58,163 nucleotides of DNA, taken from positions 1-58,163 of the forward strand of contig NZ_RCOM01000007.1 in NCBI RefSeq assembly GCF_003667225.1, read 5' to 3'. Positions 37,534 to 46,647 of this stretch are shown here, in pieces. Numbering within the stretch: the stretch's first letter is position 1; every line of letters starts with the position of its first letter. A model generated the notes under the pieces. It was not told the DNA's origin, made no database searches, and worked only from the letters and a program-made list of their open reading frames with translations. The position numbers and the translations under genes were made by a program. The DNA is from Kocuria rhizophila. Its GTDB lineage: Bacteria > Actinomycetota > Actinomycetes > Actinomycetales > Micrococcaceae.

Positions 37534-38513
37534 ACTTCTTCGACCTGATTCTCTTGCCCTTCAAATGGATCGTGTCCGCAGTCCTGTGGGTGTTTCACGA
37601 GCTGTTCACCCTGATCGGTGCCGATCCCACGTCCGGTCTCACCTGGGTGCTGTGCATCGTGGGTCTCACCCTGGTGATGCGGACGCTGACCATCCCGCTG
37701 TTCCTCAAGCAGATCAAGTCCATGCGCGGCATGCAGGAGCTGCAGCCGGAGATGGCCAAGCTGCAGGCCAAGTACAAGGGCAAGAAGGACCAGCTCTCCC
37801 GCCAGGCCATGGCGGAGGAGCAGATGGCCCTGTACAAGAAGCACGGCTCCAACCCGTTCGCGGCGTGCCTGCCCGTGATCGTGCAGATGCCCATCTTCTT
37901 CGCCCTGTTCCAGGTGCTGCGCTCGGTCCCCCAGGCGGCCGCCAACAACGAGGCGATCCACCTCCTCACGCCGGAGATGGTCCACCAGTTCAACGAGTCC
38001 ACCATCTTCGGCGCCCCGCTGTTCTCCACACTGATGCAGCCGGGTGACGGCAACCACACCGCCACGGTCATCCTGGCGATCGTGATGATCGTGGCCATGA
38101 GCGCCACCCAGTTCATCACGCAGAAGCAACTGACTGCCCGCAACATGAGCGACACTGCCAAGGCCTCGCCCATGTACCGCCAGCAGCAGATGATGCTCTA
38201 CCTGTTCCCCATCATCTTCGCGGTGGGCGGCATCAACTTCCCCCTGGGCGTGCTCGTCTACTGGACCGTCTCCAACCTGTGGTCCATGGGCCAGCAGTGG
38301 TGGGTCATCCGCAACAACCCCACCAAGGGTTCCCAGGCGGAGCGCGAGCTCAACGATCGGCGCGCCGCCAAGGGTCTGCCCCCCGTGGGCATGACCAAGA
38401 AGGAGCACGAGGAGAAGGTCGAGGAGCAGCGGGTGCGTGCGGCTGCCGGCCAGCGCAACCAGCCCGTGTCCAAGAAGCGTCAGAAGCAGCAGACCAAGAA
38501 GAACAACGGCTGA
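37530..38513 (+). CDS. yidC: Membrane protein insertase YidC/Oxa1
   Basis: 327 residues, Gram-positive-type YidC with five membrane helices and no large periplasmic domain. Features include the first helix with FDLILLPFKWIVSAVLW, the cytoplasmic hairpin around MRGMQELQPEMAKLQAKYKGKKDQLSRQ, and the basic C-terminal tail (about 290-327). It inserts proteins into the cytoplasmic membrane alone or with Sec. The tail's Lys/Gln-rich character suits ribosome contact. Confidence 0.98.
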   Translation: MNFFDLILLPFKWIVSAVLWVFHELFTLIGADPTSGLTWVLCIVGLTLVMRTLTIPLFLKQIKSMRGMQELQPEMAKLQAKYKGKKDQLSRQAMAEEQMALYKKHGSNPFAACLPVIVQMPIFFALFQVLRSVPQAAANNEAIHLLTPEMVHQFNESTIFGAPLFSTLMQPGDGNHTATVILAIVMIVAMSATQFITQKQLTARNMSDTAKASPMYRQQQMMLYLFPIIFAVGGINFPLGVLVYWTVSNLWSMGQQWWVIRNNPTKGSQAERELNDRRAAKGLPPVGMTKKEHEEKVEEQRVRAAAGQRNQPVSKKRQKQQTKKNNG

Positions 38514-38526
38514 GAGGTCTCCCGCC

Positions 38527-39075
38527 ATGAACGAGACGGACAACGCCCAGGACACGGCTCTGGAGGAGACCGTGGCACCGGAGTCGCAGGTGGACACTGC
38601 CCCGCTCTCCCCGCTGGAGGAGGAGGGCGAGATCGCCGCGGACTACATCGAGGAGCTCCTCGACACCGCGGACATCGACGGTGACATCGACATCGAGGTG
38701 CGCGACGGCCGCACCTACGTCTCCGTCGTGGCCGAGGACGACGACGCCGATCTGCGGGCTCTCGTGGGCCAGGACGGTGAGATCGTGGAGGCTCTTCAGG
38801 AGCTCGCCCGCCTGTCGGTCCTCAGTGCCACGCAGCGGCGCAGCCGCCTGATTCTCGACGTGGCGGGTCACCGGGACGAACGCGCGGCCGAGCTTCGTTC
38901 CCTGGCCGACGACGCCGTGGCCAGGGTCCGCGCGGACGGCGAGAGCGTGCACCTGCCGCCCCTGTCCCCGTACGAGCGCAAGATCGTGCACGACGCCGTG
39001 GCGGAGGCCGGGCTGGTCTCCGAGTCCGAGGGCGACGGCGCTGGGCGCCACATCGTGATCTCGGCCGGCGTATGA
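38527..39075 (+). CDS. khpB: RNA-binding protein KhpB/Jag (KH and R3H domains)
   Basis: 182 residues. An acidic N-terminus (1-~40), a KH-type region around LVGQDGEIVEALQELARL, and the R3H domain with LPPLSPYERKIVHDAV. KhpB/EloR proteins bind RNA with KhpA and affect elongation and division in Gram-positives. The ATG at 38527 follows GAGAGG. The gene runs into rsmG with an ATGA overlap. Confidence 0.93.
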   Translation: MNETDNAQDTALEETVAPESQVDTAPLSPLEEEGEIAADYIEELLDTADIDGDIDIEVRDGRTYVSVVAEDDDADLRALVGQDGEIVEALQELARLSVLSATQRRSRLILDVAGHRDERAAELRSLADDAVARVRADGESVHLPPLSPYERKIVHDAVAEAGLVSESEGDGAGRHIVISAGV

Positions 39076-39806
39076 GCGCCCAGGAGTCCAACGGACGGCC
39101 CGCGGGGCCGTCGGCCGGAGGGGCAGGCGGTTCCGGCCAGGAACCCGCTCACCGGGCCGCACCGGAGCCCCAGCCGGCTCCACCACTCGGGGACCTGGAA
39201 CCTGCGGCGCGGGCCATCTTCGGCCCCCGGCTGGACCTTGCGCGGCGCTACACGGAGCACCTGGCCTCATCCGGGATCGTACGCGGTCTCATCGGGCCCC
39301 GGGAAGCCCCGCGCCTGTGGGAGCGGCACGTTCTCAACTGCGCCGTGGTGCAGGAGCTCATCCCCGCTGACTCGCGCGTGGTGGACGTGGGGTCGGGGGC
39401 GGGTCTGCCGGGTCTGTGCCTGGCCATCGCCCGCCCGGATCTGCAGATCACCCTGGTGGAACCGCTGGAACGGCGCGTGGTGTGGCTCGAGGAGGTCGTC
39501 TCCGACCTCGAGCTGGACAACGTCCGGGTGCTGCGGGCCCGCGCGGAGCAGGCCAAGCAGGATGTCGGCGCCGTGGACGTGGTCACGGCGCGCGCCGTGT
39601 CAGCTCTGGTCGGTCTCGTGGACATCACCCTCCCCCTGCTGAAGGGCCGGGGTGAGCTGCTCGCCCTCAAGGGCCGGTCGGCGGAGGACGAGCTCACGAA
39701 GGCGTCCAAGAAGTTGGGGCGCTTCGGTGTCAGGGAGTCGGAGGTTCTGACCGTGGGCGAGGACCTGCTGGCCGAACCCACCACGGTGGTGCGCCTGGTG
39801 CTCTGA
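39072..39806 (+). CDS. rsmG: 16S rRNA (guanine-527-N7) methyltransferase RsmG
   Basis: 244 residues. SAM motif VVDVGSGAGLPGLCLAIARPD and the following TLVEPLERRVVWLEE mark RsmG, which methylates G527 of 16S rRNA; loss gives low-level streptomycin resistance in other bacteria. The first ~40 residues are a Gly/Pro-rich extension. Its ATG overlaps the khpB stop. Confidence 0.97.
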   Translation: MSAQESNGRPAGPSAGGAGGSGQEPAHRAAPEPQPAPPLGDLEPAARAIFGPRLDLARRYTEHLASSGIVRGLIGPREAPRLWERHVLNCAVVQELIPADSRVVDVGSGAGLPGLCLAIARPDLQITLVEPLERRVVWLEEVVSDLELDNVRVLRARAEQAKQDVGAVDVVTARAVSALVGLVDITLPLLKGRGELLALKGRSAEDELTKASKKLGRFGVRESEVLTVGEDLLAEPTTVVRLVL

Positions 39807-39885
39807 CCTGCCTCTGGCACCAGGGTGCGGGGACGGATGCGGATAAGCTACGAGGAGCACGCATCAGCCATGAAAGGGACCGTCG

Positions 39886-40938
39886 ATGACCACCCCGGAG
39901 CACGACCCGCAGGCCGTGAAACGCGGACACGATTTCGGGTTGCCGCCCGATCCCGCTAATCAGTCCAAAAAGGTTGTCCCGGATCGCGGCAAGCATGTTT
40001 CACGTGAAACAGACGCTCACGCCGGTCTTGCAGCACAGGATGCGGTGGCTGATACCGCTCTGGGGAGGAAACTCGTGGAAGAGAACAAGCGTCGCGCCAA
40101 GCTCAAGAACGTCCACTTGGAGCATCCGAAGAACACTCGCTTCATCACCATCAGCAACCAGAAGGGCGGCGTGGGCAAGACCAGCACGTCCGTGAACCTG
40201 GCGGTGGCGCTGGCCCAGCAGGGTCAGCACGTGCTGGTGGTCGACAACGACCCCCAGGGCAATGCCTCCACTGCCCTCGGCATTCCCCACGGAGCGGATG
40301 CGGACTCGGTGTACGACATCCTCATCGACGAGGTGCCCGTGGCGGACGTGGTCAAGGAGTCTCGCGAGATGGAGAACCTGTGGGTACTCCCCGCCACGAT
40401 CGACCTCGCGGGCGCGGAGATCGAGCTGGTGTCCGTGGTGGCTCGCGAGCAGCGTCTGCAACGAGCTCTCGCGGAGTACGCGGAGTCACGCGAGCAGAAC
40501 GGTTTGCCGCGGCTGGACTACGTGTTCATCGACTGCCCCCCGAGCCTGGGTCTGCTGACCATCAACGCGTTCGTGGCGGCCACGGAGGTGCTGATCCCCA
40601 TCCAGTGCGAGTACTACGCTCTGGAGGGACTGAGCCAGCTCCTCAACAACATCAAGATGATCCAGAAGCACCTCAACCCCCAGCTCACGGTTTCCTCCAT
40701 TCTGCTGACCATGTACGACGGCAGGACCAACCTGGCGTCGCAGGTGGCAGACGAAGTGCGTCAGCACTTCCCGGACGAGGTGATGGAGACGATGATCCCG
40801 CGATCTGTGCGGATCTCGGAAGCACCCAGCTATCAGCAGAGTGTCATCACCTACGACCCGAGCTCCACAGGCGCGCTCTCCTATCTTGAAGCGGCGGCTG
40901 AACTGGCCGCGCGGGAGCCTGGCACTTCCCAGAGATGA
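39886..40938 (+). CDS. parA: Chromosome-partitioning ATPase ParA
   Basis: 350 residues. The deviant Walker A KGGVGKT is at 93-99, with the ParA Walker A' and B (VLVVDNDPQGN, YVFIDCPPSLG). An N-terminal ~85-residue extension precedes the ATPase; within it residues 37-42 (HVSRET) are encoded by a parS site. It moves ParB-parS complexes on the nucleoid and, in actinobacteria, interacts with polar proteins. GAAAGGGA precedes the ATG. Confidence 0.98.
   Translation: MTTPEHDPQAVKRGHDFGLPPDPANQSKKVVPDRGKHVSRETDAHAGLAAQDAVADTALGRKLVEENKRRAKLKNVHLEHPKNTRFITISNQKGGVGKTSTSVNLAVALAQQGQHVLVVDNDPQGNASTALGIPHGADADSVYDILIDEVPVADVVKESREMENLWVLPATIDLAGAEIELVSVVAREQRLQRALAEYAESREQNGLPRLDYVFIDCPPSLGLLTINAFVAATEVLIPIQCEYYALEGLSQLLNNIKMIQKHLNPQLTVSSILLTMYDGRTNLASQVADEVRQHFPDEVMETMIPRSVRISEAPSYQQSVITYDPSSTGALSYLEAAAELAAREPGTSQR
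39996..40011. other. parS: parS site within parA
   Basis: TGTTTCACGTGAAACA, the full 16-bp consensus, lies in the coding sequence of the ParA N-terminal extension (encoding VSRET). Confidence 0.97.
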
Positions 40939-41057
40939 GGCCTCACGTGAGTCGGCGCCACCGACAGGTTCACACGAGGTGGCGGCCGAGCATGCAGGAC
41001 AGCTGAGACCACCGGCCAGGTCGCGGATAATCTCACTGGCGGATGCGGCCCACAATG

Positions 41058-41095
41058 GGATGCCCCGATGTTTCACGTGAAACATTGGGGCATCC
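41058..41095. terminator. parS: parS embedded in a 38-bp palindrome (terminator-like)
   Basis: The 16-bp parS TGTTTCACGTGAAACA (41069-41084) is the exact centre of a 38-bp inverted repeat (GGATGCCCC arm) with a single G-U mismatch. It lies between parA and parB. In RNA it would fold into a 19-bp hairpin, so one sequence could act both as ParB site and as transcription terminator. Confidence 0.88.
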
Positions 41096-41234
41096 TGCTG
41101 TTCGCAGTGGGGGATGTCGAGCGACGCCGTGACTGATTCGGGACGCCCCAGGACATGGCGGGGAATGCTTCCGTCAACGCGTGGGGCGAACCCCACCACG
41201 ACTACGATGGACAGCACATCATCGGTGAAAGGAC

Positions 41235-43352
41235 ATGAACGTGGTCGAACGACGTCGGGGGCTTGGGCGAGGTCTTGGTGCCCTCATCCCCAGTGGAGAA
41301 CCGGAGACTCAACGCAAAGCTGCGGGGAGCCAAAACGAGGCCACCGATGAGCCCAGCAAGCCGGAAAGCGGTCGACGACGTCAGCGAACCGGCTCGGTCG
41401 GCGGCGCAGAGGCATCCAAGACATCCGGGAACTCGAAGAACGCGGCCTCGACCGGCAAGGCGCCCAAAACCGGAACGGCAGGCAAGGGCGCGCCTTCATC
41501 GAAGCGAACGACGACAAGCGACAAGGCGACCTCCCGTTCTTCCGGGACTGACGCGGTTAAGAAGGCCGGGTCTGGAGCCAAGAAGTCCACGACGGCCACG
41601 GCAGTGGAGGCGCGCAGTGCTGCGGGGGCCGAGGAGATGGACAAGAGCACGAGGACGACGGCCGGCAAGGCGTCCTCGGACGGCGCAAAGACCGTGGGGG
41701 CCAGGAAGTCCTCCAATGGTGGTGCCGGTGCCGGCGCCGCAGCCGTCGGCACGGGGAGTGAGCGGAAGAACGCGGTCAGCCCCGAAGGCCCAGGCGCACA
41801 TGCTGATGTCGAGCAGTCCGCTACGCCCAGTGACCGCGCGGCAGAAACCACGCAGGACTCCGCAAGGCATGACAGCTCAGGCCGGAAGGACCACGAACGG
41901 GATAGCGATGTTTCACGTGAAACATCCAGTGCAGCCGCGTCCCGGCCGGGCGGTCGTTCCAAGGACTCGACAGGTCGACCAGCTCAACGCCGTCGCGACA
42001 TGGGGCAGGCACTGCGAAGCACAACGAATGTGAGCCGGCCCGTGGACATGTTCTTCCTGCCGTCCGATCCAGACTCCTTCTCCGATGCCCCGTCCAGCCC
42101 TGTGGGCACGTCGGGAGTGACGCCGGACGGTGACGGGGACACTTGGCGAGCAACGCACCGCGAAGGTGCGTCGAGTGTCTCGGAGACATCCACGCCGACT
42201 TCCGGGCGCGATTCCTCCATGGCGCCCGAGCCCACTACGTCTCCTGCGGACGACCAGAAAAACCGTACCGATGTGGCTTCCAAACAGGACAGTTCCACCG
42301 GGACGAGCGATGTTTCACGTGAAACATCCGCCGCGAAGGGCTCTGACACCTCGGGGTCACAGGGCATTGGAGAAGATGCCACGGTGGAAGGCGCGCGGAC
42401 CCGAGACGAAGACACTTCTCCGCTGGCCGAGAGCTCTCCGGAGACTGCGCCCGATTCAAGCGCAGGTATGCCCACGGATGATGCAGGCACCACCGAAGTG
42501 AACGATAACGGCGGCGACCTGCGAGTCGTTCCGGGTGCTGCCTTCGCCGAGTTGGCGGTGACGGACATCCACCCCAACCGCAAGCAGCCACGGCAGGTGT
42601 TCGACGAGGACGAGCTGGCGGAGCTGGCCTTCTCGGTGAAGGAACTTGGGGTTCTCCAGCCCATCGTCGTGCGTCCCAGCCGCGACGGAGGTCCGGAAGC
42701 CTATGAGCTGGTCATGGGTGAGCGCCGTTGGCGGGCGGTTCAGGCTGCTGGGATGAGCACCATCCCCGCGATCGTCCGGGAAACGGCCGATGACGAATTG
42801 CTCCGGGATGCACTGCTGGAGAACCTGCACCGCGCCCAGCTGAATCCCCTGGAAGAGGCGGCCGCGTACCAGCAGCTGATGGAAGAATTCGGTGCCACTC
42901 AGGAGCAGCTGTCGGAGCGCATCGGGCGGTCCCGCCCGCAGATCTCAAACACGTTGCGACTGCTGCGTCTTCCTGCACTGGTGCAGCGACGTGTGGCGGC
43001 CGGTGTACTGAGTTCCGGTCACGCTCGCGCTCTGTTGGCGCTGCCGGATCCCGCGGAGATGGAACGTCTGGCTCAGCGCATTGTGGCGGAAGGTCTGTCC
43101 GTGCGCGCGACGGAGGAAGCGGTGGCGCTCTCCGACGGCCTCAAGCGCCAGTCCACCAGGCGCAAGGCACCGAGCACGCGACACGACGACCGTCTGGGCT
43201 ACATCGCTGATGCCTTCTCGGACAAGCTCGACACCAGCGTGAAGATTCAGCTGGGCGCTCGTAAGGGCAAGATGACCATCGAGTTCGCGTCGGTGGAGGA
43301 CCTGAACCGCATCATCGACGTTCTGGACCCCAAGCTCGATTCGGAGAGCTGA
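41235..43352 (+). CDS. parB: Chromosome-partitioning protein ParB with giant linker
   Basis: 705 residues, about twice the usual length. [13 protein letters not shown] (7-19) is the N-terminal peptide that stimulates ParA. Residues about 25-430 are low-complexity Ser/Thr/Ala/Lys/Asp-rich, basic first and more acidic later, and probably disordered. The core follows: [15 protein letters not shown] (about 443), the CTP-binding GERRWRA (495-501), the helix-turn-helix (about 552-580, [21 protein letters not shown]) and the C-terminal dimerisation domain. Two parS sites lie within the linker. ParB spreads from parS and loads SMC. The ATG at 41235 follows GAAAGGA. Confidence 0.96.
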   Translation: MNVVERRRGLGRGLGALIPSGEPETQRKAAGSQNEATDEPSKPESGRRRQRTGSVGGAEASKTSGNSKNAASTGKAPKTGTAGKGAPSSKRTTTSDKATSRSSGTDAVKKAGSGAKKSTTATAVEARSAAGAEEMDKSTRTTAGKASSDGAKTVGARKSSNGGAGAGAAAVGTGSERKNAVSPEGPGAHADVEQSATPSDRAAETTQDSARHDSSGRKDHERDSDVSRETSSAAASRPGGRSKDSTGRPAQRRRDMGQALRSTTNVSRPVDMFFLPSDPDSFSDAPSSPVGTSGVTPDGDGDTWRATHREGASSVSETSTPTSGRDSSMAPEPTTSPADDQKNRTDVASKQDSSTGTSDVSRETSAAKGSDTSGSQGIGEDATVEGARTRDEDTSPLAESSPETAPDSSAGMPTDDAGTTEVNDNGGDLRVVPGAAFAELAVTDIHPNRKQPRQVFDEDELAELAFSVKELGVLQPIVVRPSRDGGPEAYELVMGERRWRAVQAAGMSTIPAIVRETADDELLRDALLENLHRAQLNPLEEAAAYQQLMEEFGATQEQLSERIGRSRPQISNTLRLLRLPALVQRRVAAGVLSSGHARALLALPDPAEMERLAQRIVAEGLSVRATEEAVALSDGLKRQSTRRKAPSTRHDDRLGYIADAFSDKLDTSVKIQLGARKGKMTIEFASVEDLNRIIDVLDPKLDSES
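41909..41924. other. parS: parS site 1 within parB linker
   Basis: TGTTTCACGTGAAACA; encodes ParB residues 225-230 (DVSRET). Confidence 0.97.
42311..42326. other. parS: parS site 2 within parB linker
   Basis: TGTTTCACGTGAAACA; encodes ParB residues 359-364 (DVSRET), about 400 bases from the previous site. Confidence 0.97.
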
Positions 43353-43384
43353 GCGCCAGAAGGTTCCTCGAGGCATCCCGAGCA

Positions 43385-43430
43385 CACAGAAGGCCCTGAT
43401 GTTTCACGTGAAACATCGGGGCCTTCTGTG
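43385..43430. terminator. parS: parS embedded in a 46-bp palindrome (bidirectional terminator)
   Basis: The parS TGTTTCACGTGAAACA (43400-43415) is centred in a 46-bp inverted repeat with one G-U mismatch (arms CACAGAAGGCCC / GGGCCTTCTGTG). It lies between the convergent parB and cwlM-like genes, where a bidirectional terminator is expected. Same design as the parA-parB copy but with different outer arms. Confidence 0.9.
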
Positions 43431-43496
43431 TCCTCAAGCTGTAGTGGCCGCGCACGCACCCCGGGCAGAGAGGGGTGCTGAGGCAGGGCACATCGC

Positions 43497-44849
43497 TCAG
43501 ACCGAAGGGTCGCTGTGCACCTCAGTACGAGGGTTCACCCGGTAGTAGGCTTCGATGTCCGCGAGACTCATGGTGCCCGTGGCAGTCGGCTCCGGCGCGG
43601 GAGCCGTGACGCGCTGGAGCCCGCACAGCAGCGATTCGGCCAGACGAGCCCGGTAGGACGCGGTGCGCAGCTGCTCCCGCTCCACGGGGCTGGAGAGATA
43701 GCCCAAGTCCACCCAGGCGGTGGCTGCCCCTGCGCTGCGCAGCGTGCTCCACTGCCGGGCGTGGCTGCCCAGGTCCAGGGCGCCGGTTCGGGCCACGAGT
43801 TCCCGGAGGATCATGTCCGAGGCCTTGTGGCCGATGGGTGCGTAGGACTGTCCGGTGGCGGGGTCGCCCCAGTAGAACGTGGCGACGCCCTGAGCATGTG
43901 GGGAGCGGTTCCAGTCGCACTGCAGGCACAGCACCACGGCCTGGGGATGCGCTGCCAGGGCCTCCTGCTGCGTCCGGACGCTCACACGACCGCCCGCCGT
44001 GCGGTTCCCTGAGTCCGGTCCCGGGGAGGAAGAAGTGCTCTCGGACTCCTGGTCCCATGGTGTGACGGCAGGATCGTGCTCCGTGCGTGGGTGCTTCGGC
44101 TCCTCCTGGGGCGAGGAGCCCCCGCAGGAGGAGGGATCCACCAGCACGGGCACGGCCCCCACGTTGCGCAGCAGGTCGTAGGCGCGGACCGCCACGTCCA
44201 TCGTGATCTCTTCCTGGGCCGTGGTGAACTCGGGGGGTGCGGCATCGGGTGCTGTGGCGGAGCCCGCGGCGGAAGGGACCAGAACGACCTCCCGTCCGCG
44301 AAGCGCCTCGTGCAGCGACTCCAGCCGCCGGTGGTCGCGCAGGGAGAAGGCCTTGGCGGTGGTGATCTTCTTGCTCACGCGGGCCAGTCCCGTGAGCGTC
44401 TCCCGGTCCACGACGCCGTCGACCTCGGTCCCGAGGCTGCTCTGCAGCTCCTTGACCGCGTACTCGGTCTGGCGCGTGAACGTCCCGTCCAGGTGTCCGT
44501 AGTAGAAACCCAACAGGGACAGGTTGGTTTGCAGCTCTTCCACGTCGTCACCGTGCAGCGGCCGCTCCTCCTGCAGGAACAGCGGCCGGTCTCCCAGGGA
44601 GTACTGCGCATCGTTGAGCGCCGCCTCGGTGTCCGGCCCCACCACACCGTCCACGATGAGGCCCTTGCGCTGCTGGAAACCCCTCACCGCCCGGTCCACG
44701 TGACCGTCGAAGACCGAGGGATCGCGGGCGGTGTCGGGCGCCAGCTCGGTGTCCTGCGCGCCGGCGCGCAGCAGCCTTTCCCTGAGCCCCAGGACCCGTC
44801 GATCGGACACGCCGTGGCGAAGCGGTGCTCCTGCGGTGGGTTGCGGCAC
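43497..44849 (-). CDS. CwlM-like peptidoglycan-binding pseudo-amidase
   Basis: 450 residues. Two N-terminal peptidoglycan-binding (PG_binding_1) repeats (about 15-75 and 95-155: VLGLRERLLRAG, VDGVVGPDTEAAL, LLGFYYGHLDGTF) are followed by an amidase_3-like domain. The zinc site of real amidases is not kept: DPGHGG is replaced by VPSAAG, and the later SLHAN-type segment reads LQCDWN; only the central Glu region (QEEITMDVAVRAYDLL) remains. Position beside trxA-trxB and parB matches mycobacterial CwlM, an inactive amidase homologue that regulates MurA. No signal peptide is visible, which fits a cytoplasmic regulator. Confidence 0.85.
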   Translation of the reverse strand: MPQPTAGAPLRHGVSDRRVLGLRERLLRAGAQDTELAPDTARDPSVFDGHVDRAVRGFQQRKGLIVDGVVGPDTEAALNDAQYSLGDRPLFLQEERPLHGDDVEELQTNLSLLGFYYGHLDGTFTRQTEYAVKELQSSLGTEVDGVVDRETLTGLARVSKKITTAKAFSLRDHRRLESLHEALRGREVVLVPSAAGSATAPDAAPPEFTTAQEEITMDVAVRAYDLLRNVGAVPVLVDPSSCGGSSPQEEPKHPRTEHDPAVTPWDQESESTSSSPGPDSGNRTAGGRVSVRTQQEALAAHPQAVVLCLQCDWNRSPHAQGVATFYWGDPATGQSYAPIGHKASDMILRELVARTGALDLGSHARQWSTLRSAGAATAWVDLGYLSSPVEREQLRTASYRARLAESLLCGLQRVTAPAPEPTATGTMSLADIEAYYRVNPRTEVHSDPSV

Positions 44850-44920
44850 GTGGGCCTCCCTGCTGTTGGTCGTCCCGCTCGTGCGGGCTTCTGGTCTGGG
44901 GTGAATGATGTCAGAGAAAA

Positions 44921-44955
44921 CCCGGGCCCGCGCACCGGCGGTGCGCTGACCCGGG
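44921..44955 (-). terminator. Terminator after trxA
   Basis: Nested stem CCCGGG (44921/44950) plus GCGCACC/GGTGCGC (44930-44936 with 44940-44946), followed on the minus strand by TTTTCT. It lies directly after the trxA stop, so the cwlM-like gene is probably transcribed separately. Confidence 0.7.
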
Positions 44956-44964
44956 CGGGTGGTC

Positions 44965-45300
44965 TCACGCGGAGGGGGTGAGGTACTCCCCGAACTCCTT
45001 CTCCAGCGCGGACTTGGGCTTGGCGCCCACGGAGGTCTTGGCCACCTCGCCGTCGGCGAAGAGGTACACCGCGGGGATGGAGGTGATGCCGTACTGGGAG
45101 GCGATCGCGGGGTTGTCGTCCACGTTGACCTTGACCACGTCCACCTGGTCGGCGTACTCGGCGGCCAGGGCGTCCAGGACGGGGCCGAGCTGGCGGCAGG
45201 GGCCGCACCACTCCGCCCAGAAGTCCACGATGGTGGGCTTGGAGTTCTCGAGGACCTCGGTCTGGAAGGTGGCGTCGGTGACGTCCTTGGCTGAGCTCAT
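44965..45300 (-). CDS. trxA: Thioredoxin
   Basis: 111 residues with the WCGPC redox motif at 31-35 (Cys32, Cys35), preceded by VDFWAE, and the cis-Pro IPAVYLFADGE region. It is the cytoplasmic disulfide reductase reduced by TrxB, whose gene lies just upstream in the same direction. Normal length. Confidence 0.98.
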   Translation of the reverse strand: MSSAKDVTDATFQTEVLENSKPTIVDFWAEWCGPCRQLGPVLDALAAEYADQVDVVKVNVDDNPAIASQYGITSIPAVYLFADGEVAKTSVGAKPKSALEKEFGEYLTPSA

Positions 45301-45416
45301 GTCTGGTTCCTTTCGTCGGTGTCGCCCGGACGGTTATGTCCGGAGGGTTCCGCGGGGACGGGTCCGGGCGGAGGAGTGGGGTCAGCGACCAGGGGGTGCA
45401 CGCGGCCCCCGCCGGC

Positions 45417-46445
45417 TCAGCTGTCCAGCGCCGCCAGGTAGTGCTCTACATCCACGGCGGCCACGCAGCCCGAGCCCGCGGCCGTGATGGCCTGGCGGTA
45501 GGTGGGGTCCACCACGTCGCCCGCAGCGAAGACACCGGGCAGCGAGGTGGTGGAGGAGCGGCCGTCCACGGCGATCGTGCTGTCCACCGTGAGCTCCAGC
45601 TGGTCCCGCACGAGATCCACGCGCGGGTCCGAGCCGATGGCCACGAACAGCCCGGTGACCGCGAGTTCCGAGGCCTCGCCGGTGACCGTGTCCTCCAGGG
45701 CGAGGGACTCCACCTTGTCCGCACCGTTGATGCCCGTGACCCTGGTGTTCCACAGGATCTCGATCTTGGGGTCGTCGAACGCGCGCTGCTTCATGATGTC
45801 CGAGGCACGGAACTCGTCCCGGCGGTGGATCAGCGTGACCTTGTCCGCGAACTTGGTGAGGAAGGTGGCCTCCTCGATCGCGGAGTCACCACCGCCCACC
45901 ACGGCGATGTTCTGCCCCTTGAAGAAGAAGCCGTCGCACGTGGCGCACCAGGAGACACCGTGTCCGGACAGCCGCTCCTCGTCCTCGAGCCCCAGCTTGC
46001 GGTAGGCGGAGCCCGTGGAGATGATCACGGCGCGCGCCCGCAGGACCGTGCCGTCCTCGACGGTCACGGTCTTGACCTCACCGTCCAGCTCCACCGAGAC
46101 GACGTCCTCGAAGCGGATGTCCGCGCCGAAGCGTTCCGCCTGCTGCTGCATGCTGTCCATGAGCTCGGGGCCCATGATGCCGTCCACGAACCCGGGGTAG
46201 TTCTCCACCTCGGTGGTGTTCATGAGTTCGCCGCCGGCGGTCACGGAGCCCGCCAGCACCACGGGCTTGAGGTTGGCCCGTGCCGTGTAGATCGCGGCGG
46301 TGTACCCCGCGGGGCCGGAGCCCACGATGACGACGTCGTGGACGGCGTCGTCACCCGGGGCCGCGGCCGGGGCGGTGGACGGCTGGGCGGCGCCGCCCAC
46401 GCCGATGTTCACGGCGCTGGAGAAGATGCCGGGCTGGTTGCTCAC
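45417..46445 (-). CDS. trxB: Thioredoxin reductase
   Basis: 342 residues. FAD motif [10 protein letters not shown] (42-51), redox-active CATC (167-170) and the NADPH motif [10 protein letters not shown] are intact. Starts at the GTG 46445 ([10 protein letters not shown]). The first ~34 residues are an extension. It passes electrons from NADPH to thioredoxin, encoded 116 bases downstream. Confidence 0.98.
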   Translation of the reverse strand: MSNQPGIFSSAVNIGVGGAAQPSTAPAAAPGDDAVHDVVIVGSGPAGYTAAIYTARANLKPVVLAGSVTAGGELMNTTEVENYPGFVDGIMGPELMDSMQQQAERFGADIRFEDVVSVELDGEVKTVTVEDGTVLRARAVIISTGSAYRKLGLEDEERLSGHGVSWCATCDGFFFKGQNIAVVGGGDSAIEEATFLTKFADKVTLIHRRDEFRASDIMKQRAFDDPKIEILWNTRVTGINGADKVESLALEDTVTGEASELAVTGLFVAIGSDPRVDLVRDQLELTVDSTIAVDGRSSTTSLPGVFAAGDVVDPTYRQAITAAGSGCVAAVDVEHYLAALDS

Positions 46446-46647
46446 TGCTTCGAAGCCTTTCCCTGGGTCACCGCGTTCGCGGAGGTCGACTACACGTCAG
46501 AACGTGGGGAGCACGCTCAGATATTCCACCCTGTGGGGCGTCCTGGGCTGGTCGCGCCGCACGGGGGACGACGACGCCGCACCGCGGGTTCCCGGGGCCT
46601 GGACAGCCCCGTGGGCCCACCGTGGGGACCACCCGGACCCCGTGGGG

